A stretch of 64,000 nt of DNA from Candidatus Aminicenantota bacterium. GTDB lineage: Bacteria; Acidobacteriota; Aminicenantia; Aminicenantales; Aminicenantaceae. The notes under the pieces were generated by a model that saw only the letters and a program-made list of their open reading frames with translations, was not told where the DNA came from and did no database searches. The stretch spans positions 55,292 to 119,291 of the forward strand of contig JAFGMO010000045.1 of NCBI GenBank assembly GCA_016927475.1. The letters are read 5' to 3'. Numbering within the stretch: position 1 is the stretch's first letter; each line of letters begins with the position of its first letter. Position numbers and translations under genes: made by a program. Shown in pieces: positions 8,448 through 15,638 of the stretch.

Positions 8448-11138
8448 ATGTCATTTAAAAAATTCCCCTACTTGCTAGTTTTTTTATTTATCCTCAGTGT
8501 ATTGGCCTTCGCTTTGTTTGCAAAGGAAGCTGAATATCAATGGAAAGTTGACGACCTGCTGACCACAGACCAGGTCAGCGATGCCCAAATTTCTCCGGAC
8601 GGCACAAAACTGGCCTGGATCGTGACCAAGTGGAATCTGGAGGAGCAAAAATCTTATCAGATTATTTACATGGCTTCCTTGACCAGCAAGGATGATGATA
8701 TCCAATTAACGAGGGGTGAGGACCGGTTCTCTTCCCTGCAGTGGGTTCCGGGTAAAGACCAGATCAGTTATAGAACAAACCGTAAGTTCAAAAAAACAAA
8801 AGAAAACAACCTCTGGATTATGGACATCAACGGCGGCGAGCCTTATCCTCTTACTAATTTTGAAAAGGGAATCCAACAGTATCAATGGATAGACAAAGAC
8901 AATTTTCTTTATTCTTCCCGGGAAGCCGAGTCACTCTATGAAAAAGAAAAAAAGGAAAAAAAAAATACGGCCGTTGTCGTGGAGGATGAAGATCACCGGG
9001 TCATTACCCGCCTGTTTCACTATGATGTAAAAGAAAAAAAATCGACCCGGTTAACGGATAATAAAAAACCTCTGCAGCGGTTTTTCCTGTCCAGGGATAA
9101 AAATTTTGTGATTTACGGCATCAGTATGAGCATGATATACGGGCAGGACCAGGAAATCAGGCCCCGATATTTTTTGATGGATTTGAAAACGAAACAATCG
9201 CAAGAAATCTTCACTGATCTAAGCCTGAAGCCCTTCGGAAGTTTTGAATGGGCCATGGACAACACCGGTTTTTACGCTCCCATGGCCTACAGCACCCATC
9301 CCAAATACACCATGGCCTCGGTGATGAAGCTTTACTGGTATGATCTCAAATCCCATACTTTTTCTGAAATCAACCTGGGCTGGAAAAATGACGGCGGATC
9401 CTATTCCGTGACCAGAGACGGTTTTGTTATGAGCCTGCCGAACGGAGTCCACTTTAAACATGCCAGGTATTATAAAGAGGGGAATACCTGGAAACGAAGC
9501 TGGATCGAAGAAGAATCCCAAAAAAATGTCCGCATTTTTTCTATGGCGGACGACGGCACTACAATGATCTATGCCTATTCCACAGCCTCGATTCCGGCTA
9601 GATACTACCTGGCTGAGCTGAAGAAGAATCAATTTCTGAGAAAATGGGAGGTTATTGACCTGAAATCTCCCCTCTTTAAAAGGCCCTTGGCCAAAACCGA
9701 AATCATCACCTGGAAAGGGGCTCTGGATGAAATGGTCGAAGGTATTCTTTATTATCCTTATAAATACCAAGAAGGGAAAAAATATCCGCTGATATTGATG
9801 ATCCACGGCGGTCCCAATGGTGCGGACACCGATTTTTTCCGGGAACGCTGGGCCTACCCCGCTCACCTTATGTGTGAAAGAGGGGCTTTTGTCCTGAAGG
9901 TAAACTACCACGGCAGTTCCAACTACGGACTCACGTTCGGGGAATCCATTGCCGGACATTATTATGAGTATGAAATCCCTGATATTGAAAACGGCGTTGA
10001 ACTTTTAATCAAGCAGGGAAAAGTCGATAAGGACCGCCTGGGAATTATCGGCTGGAGCAATGGAGCCATTCTGGGAACCGCCTTGACCGTTCATACCGAC
10101 CGGTATAAAGCAGCAAGTCTCGGCGCCGGAGATGTCAACTGGACCAGTGACTACGGCAACTGCGCTTTCGGCGTGGCTTTCGATAACTATTATTTTAACG
10201 GCCCCCCTTGGGATAACATCGAACATTATATAAAAAAATCTCCCATTTTCCAGATGAAAAAGGTCACCACCCCCACCTTGATTTTTCACGGCTCTGAAGA
10301 CAGGAGTGTTCCTTACGAACAGGGGTGGGAATATTACCGGGCTTTAAAGGTTATCGGCAACACCCCGGTCCGCTTTATCTCCTTCCCCGGGGAAGGGCAT
10401 GGCCCCCGAAAACTGGCCCACCAGCGGGTCAAACTGAACGAAGAAATCAGATGGTTTGAGAAGTACCTGTTTCAAACCCTGAAGGATCAAAATGAAGCCC
10501 TCAAAGAAGGCAGCCCCCTTGATATGCTGACAAAATACAGAAAAATATCCAAGGTAAAAGGTCTTTTTGGTGTGGAAAAGAACGGATTTCTGATTCCGGA
10601 GGTCGTGGAATACAAAAAACTAACGATTGGCAGGTTTGAAGTCACCCGAGCCCAATGGGCCTTTTTTGATAAAGATTATACATACCCCGAGGGGACCGGA
10701 AATGTTCCGGCGACAGGCATCACATTTGATCGTGCCGTGGAATACACGAAGTGGCTGAGCAGCCAAACCGGAGAAACCTTCCGCCTGCCCAAACTGGAAG
10801 AGAAAAAAACTCTCTACAACAGCCGGTCGGGAAATACCTTTGATTACTGGGCCGGATATTCCTTGAATCCCGACGATTACCAAAAACTGCAGAAAGAGTT
10901 GGAAAAATACGGTGATGAGCCGGTTCTCCTTAAAGAAGCAGGCCAATTCAAGGCGGCAGGTGAAAATCTGGTCTTTGACTTGGGTGGCAACGCGGCCGAA
11001 TGGGTGGATGCAGGAGAGAACAAGGGTGAAGCCTGCGGCGGCTCAGCCGATATCTCGGCGGACAGCACATTAAAAATTTTGCCTGGTCTAAAATATACGG
11101 GTTTGAGGGTTATTCAAGAAATAAATAAAGATAAATAA
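8448..11138 (+). CDS. S9 (prolyl oligopeptidase) family peptidase fused to a C-terminal FGE/SUMF1-like domain
   Basis: An 896-residue exported protein. A signal sequence (LLVFLFILSVLAFALFA) is followed by a WD40-like propeller (about 35-430, starting with the DAQISPDGTKLAWI block). An alpha/beta hydrolase domain holds the catalytic triad Ser537 (GWSNG), Asp618 (HGSEDRSVPY) and His651 (PGEGHGP). Residues about 715-890 match a formylglycine-generating-enzyme fold: IGRFEVTRAQW, GITFDRAVEYTKWL, TFRLPKLEE, FDLGGNAAEWV and a final GLRVI. FGE catalytic cysteines are not evident, so this domain is probably a binding module. ATG 8448 is chosen over 8412 because AGGAGG (8433-8438) precedes it. It is coupled to the ABC exporter upstream. 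Confidence 0.88.
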   Translation: MSFKKFPYLLVFLFILSVLAFALFAKEAEYQWKVDDLLTTDQVSDAQISPDGTKLAWIVTKWNLEEQKSYQIIYMASLTSKDDDIQLTRGEDRFSSLQWVPGKDQISYRTNRKFKKTKENNLWIMDINGGEPYPLTNFEKGIQQYQWIDKDNFLYSSREAESLYEKEKKEKKNTAVVVEDEDHRVITRLFHYDVKEKKSTRLTDNKKPLQRFFLSRDKNFVIYGISMSMIYGQDQEIRPRYFLMDLKTKQSQEIFTDLSLKPFGSFEWAMDNTGFYAPMAYSTHPKYTMASVMKLYWYDLKSHTFSEINLGWKNDGGSYSVTRDGFVMSLPNGVHFKHARYYKEGNTWKRSWIEEESQKNVRIFSMADDGTTMIYAYSTASIPARYYLAELKKNQFLRKWEVIDLKSPLFKRPLAKTEIITWKGALDEMVEGILYYPYKYQEGKKYPLILMIHGGPNGADTDFFRERWAYPAHLMCERGAFVLKVNYHGSSNYGLTFGESIAGHYYEYEIPDIENGVELLIKQGKVDKDRLGIIGWSNGAILGTALTVHTDRYKAASLGAGDVNWTSDYGNCAFGVAFDNYYFNGPPWDNIEHYIKKSPIFQMKKVTTPTLIFHGSEDRSVPYEQGWEYYRALKVIGNTPVRFISFPGEGHGPRKLAHQRVKLNEEIRWFEKYLFQTLKDQNEALKEGSPLDMLTKYRKISKVKGLFGVEKNGFLIPEVVEYKKLTIGRFEVTRAQWAFFDKDYTYPEGTGNVPATGITFDRAVEYTKWLSSQTGETFRLPKLEEKKTLYNSRSGNTFDYWAGYSLNPDDYQKLQKELEKYGDEPVLLKEAGQFKAAGENLVFDLGGNAAEWVDAGENKGEACGGSADISADSTLKILPGLKYTGLRVIQEINKDK

Positions 11139-11438
11139 AACAGGCTACGTCCCCCCCGGCTCAGTCCAGCATGGGGCAGACGGCCCGGCCCAATCTCGCA
11201 ACTCGTTCATCGAAGGGGCAAATTAATTAATCCTCGTTAGAACCTATTTTCCCCAGGAAAAATCAATTCTAAGCAAAGCACGTCTGGGAAGAAAAAGGGT
11301 TATGTGACTGATTTATAAGGAGATATCTCAGCCAAGTTGCCTAACCATATAGATGTTCTCAGGCAAATAGTGTATTAATATCATAACTTACACGGGAAAT
11401 GACATGTTGATATCTATCATTTATGTGAGGTCATCATC
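11139..11438. other. 300-nt intergenic region
   Basis: A gap between the peptidase gene and the propeller lipoprotein gene. Only a short palindrome (GAGATATCTC, 11322-11331) stands out. No gene, convincing terminator or near-consensus promoter was seen. Confidence 0.4.
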
Positions 11439-12509
11439 ATGAGAAAAAGCGGATTTTGTAAAACAGCAATTATTCTAAATATTTTTTGTCTTCTGATGTG
11501 CTGCAGTCCAAAAAAAGAGGAAGTAAAAGCAAAACTGTTTTCTCTTGAAAAAATCCTGTCCATTGATACGGAAAACAATAATATTGCCGATATGGGTCTG
11601 ACCGATATCGGACATTTTGATATTGACTCCGAAGGGAATATATTCATCGCCAATCTAAGAGCCGAAGAACATTTCATTTTTATATTAAACAAAAACGGCG
11701 CCTTGGTATCCAAATTCGGAGGTAAAGGACAGGGCCCGGGAGAATTTTTTTACCCCATGGAGCTTGTCGTCTCAAAGCAAGATGAAATTTTTATCACGGA
11801 TAAGGGAAAGGTAGCCGTGTTCAGTAACTCCGGTGAGTTCATCAAAGAATTTCGCATCGGCAATGGCTATCAGAAAATCATCCCTTTGGATAAGGACAGG
11901 ACCTTGGTCATCGCCGTCAAGCTGAACGAAGATTTATCCCAGTCCTTTCAAGTGATATTGTGTTCTTCCGAATTGGAAGAACTAAAGATATTAGACAGTT
12001 CAAAAATTGAAAGTTTTAAAAAATCAGCCAAAGTCAATATTATTCCCACTCTTGTCTATTGGGAAGCGTCAGACAACCATATATATACCGGGAATACGGA
12101 TGACTATGAAATTCGGGTGTTTGATTTTGACGGCAGACTGTTAAGAAACATCAAAAAAGAATATGAAGCTGTTTTGTTGTCTGATAAAAAAAGAAAAGAA
12201 TACCTAGAGAGCCTACAAAAATATCCCTCTAAAATAAAAGAGCGTTTTTTCATACCCGATGTTTTCCCCCCCTTTAAAGACATCGTTTCATGGGATGACG
12301 AATGGCTGTTTATTCAAACCTATGATGAACCCCTTGAAGGAAGTTTCAGGTATGATATTTTTGACACAAGCGGAAAACTCATAGGAAAAACGGTGCTCGA
12401 AGGTTATCAGGTAAAACTCAAAGGGGGCCGTATTTTTAGCCTCAAGGAAAAAGAAAGCGGATATAAAGAACTCGTTGTATACCGGATATCCTGGGATCCC
12501 CCCAAATGA
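11439..12509 (+). CDS. 6-bladed beta-propeller lipoprotein (NHL-like)
   Basis: A 356-residue predicted lipoprotein: a signal peptide of about 22 residues ends in LLMCCSPKK, with a usable lipobox cysteine. The body carries NHL-like blades: FDIDSEGNIFIANL, LVSKFGGKGQGPGEF (the hallmark G-x-G-x-G-P-G-x-F turn), VVSKQDEIFITD and later TGNTDDYEIRVFDFDGRLL. This matches the '6-bladed beta-propeller' family abundant in Bacteroidetes and Aminicenantes, of unknown function, thought to be periplasmic or surface binding proteins. GAGG precedes the ATG. It is not obviously in an operon with either neighbour. Confidence 0.82.
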   Translation: MRKSGFCKTAIILNIFCLLMCCSPKKEEVKAKLFSLEKILSIDTENNNIADMGLTDIGHFDIDSEGNIFIANLRAEEHFIFILNKNGALVSKFGGKGQGPGEFFYPMELVVSKQDEIFITDKGKVAVFSNSGEFIKEFRIGNGYQKIIPLDKDRTLVIAVKLNEDLSQSFQVILCSSELEELKILDSSKIESFKKSAKVNIIPTLVYWEASDNHIYTGNTDDYEIRVFDFDGRLLRNIKKEYEAVLLSDKKRKEYLESLQKYPSKIKERFFIPDVFPPFKDIVSWDDEWLFIQTYDEPLEGSFRYDIFDTSGKLIGKTVLEGYQVKLKGGRIFSLKEKESGYKELVVYRISWDPPK

Positions 12510-12663
12510 TTCTTGAATGATGAACTTATAAAAGCAGATGGAACATCATTAAAAACATTAACGGCAAAAATTCCACATTTTTCTCTCGGGGAATCTGCAC
12601 CATTCGCTTCATTGATTCCTATTTTTAATTTTGGTAGTATTATTTTTGATAAGGGGGGTTATC

Positions 12664-14139
12664 ATGAAAGCTTCCGACCTAAAACAAAGCACAGGTCAAA
12701 TTAAAACTTTACAACCGCCCATCAAAAATGTGGAGGCCAAATTTTCCCGTATATCAAGACGAGGCGAATATTTTTCCTTGCATCCTTACGATGAAATGCC
12801 GAGATGGCTGTACACGATGAGCGGAAATTATAACAACAATGGCTACCAGAACCACTTTCAGGGTATTCAACCGCTGCAGGATAAAAACTATTTTGTGGTA
12901 TCCGGCGGAGACTGGAAAAACTCAAAATCCGACTTATTCATAGCAAAAATGGATTCTCGCCCCGAGAAGGGTCCTTGGTGGTCGAACATTACCACCACCC
13001 CTGATCCGCCTTTATCCGATGCCGTTATGGCCGCCATCGAACTGGATGAAAAACACTGGCATGCCGGAGGAATGGATATTCAAGGGGATATTCTTGCGGT
13101 TCCTGTTGAATATTCTCCTCCTGGGACAATTCCACCACTTTTTGGTTTTCAAGCGCCCCCCCATGGAAACGAGGAATCTTCCAAAGTTATGTTTTTTGAC
13201 TTAAATAATCCCACAAATCCAAAGATCATTCCTATAGAAATCACAAGAAAAAAGGCAAAGGCCGGAGCTGTTGCCCTAACGCGCCTCTTGAATGGTTATT
13301 TTTTTGCTGCAGTCTGGACCGATAGCGATCAAAATCCAAAAAGGCTGGATTTTTATCTATCGAAATCGGAAAAAATCATGAACGGATTTCAAAACAAGTC
13401 CTGGACTTGGTATCCGGATGACGTTTATTCCATAGGAGACCAGGACAGAAACTTCAGTGATTTTCAGACCATTAATTTCGTACTTCAGGATGATGGCCAG
13501 CTTTACTTAGCAGGCTTGCATAATACAGCGGCCATGGCGCCGGTCCAGGGAGGAAAAAATTATGCGGACCTTTATCTCGTTGAATTAGCAAAAGAAACTT
13601 TACAACAAAACCCCGTCATCGATCCGAACAAAAAGCCTAAGCTGACGAAAGTAGCAAACGCCTGTTTTAAGTGTCTTAATCGGCAGTGTAATTTTGATGC
13701 GGGTGCCGGATTTTATATCAATAATGGAGATCTTTTTTTATATTCAACTTTTCACTACCGGGGACCTAAGGGAATTCTCAAATTTAACGAATATCTTCCT
13801 CCCTACAAAGGTATAAGCGGCTTATTAACTCGTGATAACGCTTGGCTAGAGATGTTTCAGGAGTCTCATTTTTGCGGCCGCCGCCTGGCAATCAGAGGTT
13901 TGAGCAGCATGACACAACCTAATCTTGGCAATGTTATGGCAGAGAAAAAAGGTTTTAAAGACAGTGCCCATTCTATTCGTTTCCAACTCCCCAATGAGAC
14001 AAAATGCCTTGTCTATAAGCACAAAAACTTTAAAGAAAAGCTATCTCTTGAACTTAAAGGAACCGGTAATGTCGAAGAGATCCCCGTTCTTCCGGATAAT
14101 ATACGAGGTCGTATTTCCTCTGTAAAATTATTAAATTAA
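12664..14139 (+). CDS. Protein of unknown function with a C-terminal beta/gamma-crystallin-like domain
   Basis: A 491-residue protein. The first 390 residues read like a beta-rich, possibly propeller fold (repeats such as KNYFVVSGGDW, DLYLVELAKET and NGDLFLYSTF) with a Cys cluster ACFKCLNRQC near 340. The last 100 residues contain two Greek-key-like motifs: WLEMFQESHFCGRRL ... DSAHSIRFQLP and KCLVYKHKNFKEKLSLELKG ... GRISSVKLL. The Y/F-x-x-x-x-F-x-G/E pattern and the S-S-V-K ending are typical of beta/gamma-crystallins, many of which bind Ca2+. ATG 12664 follows a G-rich site (AAGGGGGG); the upstream TTG frame adds only a short hydrophobic stretch. No clear signal peptide follows from this start, so location is uncertain. 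Confidence 0.65.
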   Translation: MKASDLKQSTGQIKTLQPPIKNVEAKFSRISRRGEYFSLHPYDEMPRWLYTMSGNYNNNGYQNHFQGIQPLQDKNYFVVSGGDWKNSKSDLFIAKMDSRPEKGPWWSNITTTPDPPLSDAVMAAIELDEKHWHAGGMDIQGDILAVPVEYSPPGTIPPLFGFQAPPHGNEESSKVMFFDLNNPTNPKIIPIEITRKKAKAGAVALTRLLNGYFFAAVWTDSDQNPKRLDFYLSKSEKIMNGFQNKSWTWYPDDVYSIGDQDRNFSDFQTINFVLQDDGQLYLAGLHNTAAMAPVQGGKNYADLYLVELAKETLQQNPVIDPNKKPKLTKVANACFKCLNRQCNFDAGAGFYINNGDLFLYSTFHYRGPKGILKFNEYLPPYKGISGLLTRDNAWLEMFQESHFCGRRLAIRGLSSMTQPNLGNVMAEKKGFKDSAHSIRFQLPNETKCLVYKHKNFKEKLSLELKGTGNVEEIPVLPDNIRGRISSVKLLN

Positions 14140-14218
14140 TAGGATACGCACTTTAAATCCTTTCTGAGCAAAGGACTTCTGTGAAACAAGAATTCATTTC
14201 CAAACGATTTATACGAAA

Positions 14219-15475
14219 TTATTTCTTTTTTTCCAATTGATCAATCTGCATCTTGGCATTCCGATTTTCAGGATCGAGCTCAAGCGATTTTTTAAAGTTT
14301 TTAAGGGCCAACTTGATGTTTCCCTTGCGTTTATAGACTTCGCCCAGGCTGTCATAGGCCATGGACTTATCGGGAAAAAGCTCAGCCAGAGTTTCAAAAA
14401 ACACCGCCGCCTCATCCAATTTCCCGTCCAGCATCATGTAATAAACATACTGATCAAGCTCAGGATAGAGAAGATAATATTTTTGCGGTTGGGTGCTCAT
14501 TTCTTTAAGCCCTTTGGCTGCCGCCTCTAATCCTTCCTCTTGGTATATTTTTTTCGCGGCAAAGAAGGCGGAAGATTTTCCCTTAAATTCTTCTTTTTTC
14601 TTTCTGATAAAATCCAGATGTCTGGAGAGTTCTTCCCTTTCCAGGAATTCCTTATGCCCGGAAATGATAAAATTTATCTTTTTATCCTGATCGACGAACA
14701 TTTCCAGATTTTTCTCCCACCGGTCAAAATGAAGAATCCTTTCAGAGTCAACGTAGAGTTCATGTCCCGTGGAGAAAAGGTCTCCTGTCAAAAGCAGCCC
14801 TTCCTCGGGGCAATAGACCAGGATATCACTTTTACTATGGCATAATCCGAAATAATATAGATCCAGATGAAGATCACCCAGATTTAGAGACATCCTGTCC
14901 TTAAATGTCACTTCGGGCAGAGTTAAAACGAAACCTGATTCAGTCTCCTTTGCGGCCAGTTCATAATACGTGATCCGTCTCTCCAAAGCCTGGGCTTCTT
15001 CCGAAGTTTTATCCATTTTCTCCAGACCGGCTTTCATCTGTTTTAATATGCTCTTCAAACGATTTGCCATCTGGGGCTGCCTTTTTGCATACTCAAGCAT
15101 TTCCGGAATGCAGGCTTCATGGGCGATGATAACGGCATCTGAAAAAACCTGGTTGCCGCAGGTGTGGTCGCCATGACTGTGGGTATCGATAACATATGCA
15201 AAATTTTCTTCCTGGAACTCCTCGATGATTTTTTTTCGGATCTCTACTGCCGTTGAAGGAGAAGAGTGGGTGTCGACCACGACAATCCCCTTCTCTGATT
15301 TGATGGCAATAATGTTGTTCTGCATGGGGTCGTCAGGAAAGGTCAAGACAATGGCTCTCGGACTTAATTTTGTGACGGAAATGGGACTATCCGCAGAGTC
15401 AGCATCCGAAAATAATCCCGGACTTAAAAGAACCAACATCAGAACCAATCGAAAGATGGTGTTTTTGATGTTCAT
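14219..15475 (-). CDS. Exported metallo-beta-lactamase-fold hydrolase with C-terminal TPR
   Basis: A 418-residue protein with a signal peptide (hydrophobic 7-22). The MBL core has the zinc motif H99-x-H101-x-D103-H104 (DTHSHGDHTC), a preceding IVVVDTHSSP strand, the later FGLCHSKSDILVYCPEEGLLLTGDLF block (third His and bridging Asp) and a SGHKE motif. Residues about 355-410 (MAYDSLGEVYKRKGNIKLAL) form a TPR pair. Such proteins range from thiolesterases to quinone-linked hydrolases; the substrate is unknown. The ATG at 15475 has GGAGG 6 nt upstream and begins the signal peptide; a longer frame starts at 15532 without support. Confidence 0.85.
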   Translation of the reverse strand: MNIKNTIFRLVLMLVLLSPGLFSDADSADSPISVTKLSPRAIVLTFPDDPMQNNIIAIKSEKGIVVVDTHSSPSTAVEIRKKIIEEFQEENFAYVIDTHSHGDHTCGNQVFSDAVIIAHEACIPEMLEYAKRQPQMANRLKSILKQMKAGLEKMDKTSEEAQALERRITYYELAAKETESGFVLTLPEVTFKDRMSLNLGDLHLDLYYFGLCHSKSDILVYCPEEGLLLTGDLFSTGHELYVDSERILHFDRWEKNLEMFVDQDKKINFIISGHKEFLEREELSRHLDFIRKKKEEFKGKSSAFFAAKKIYQEEGLEAAAKGLKEMSTQPQKYYLLYPELDQYVYYMMLDGKLDEAAVFFETLAELFPDKSMAYDSLGEVYKRKGNIKLALKNFKKSLELDPENRNAKMQIDQLEKKK

Positions 15476-15574
15476 TTTTTCCTCCATAAATTTTTGTTTA
15501 CCAGCTTTTTCTGCAGCCTTTACGTTGAACATTTCTGTTCTCAGATAATTATGGACTATTCAATCTTAGATTTC

Positions 15575-15596
15575 TTCACAGCTTATAAGGTGTGAA
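15575..15596. promoter_or_regulatory. 22-bp near-perfect palindrome upstream of the MBL hydrolase gene
   Basis: TTCACAGCTTATAAGGTGTGAA is a palindrome with one mismatched pair. It lies 100 nt upstream of the MBL hydrolase start and just after the AraC-type regulator gene. An operator or stem-loop is possible. No T tract follows in the direction of the flanking genes, so a terminator is less likely. Confidence 0.35.
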
Positions 15597-15638
15597 ATAT
15601 TTTTTTGTGTGGACTTTTTCTCAGATACAGGGAAAAGT

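Noticed and set aside
9219..9959. 246-codon frame on the minus strand
   Set aside because: Antisense to the S9 peptidase; no family pattern.
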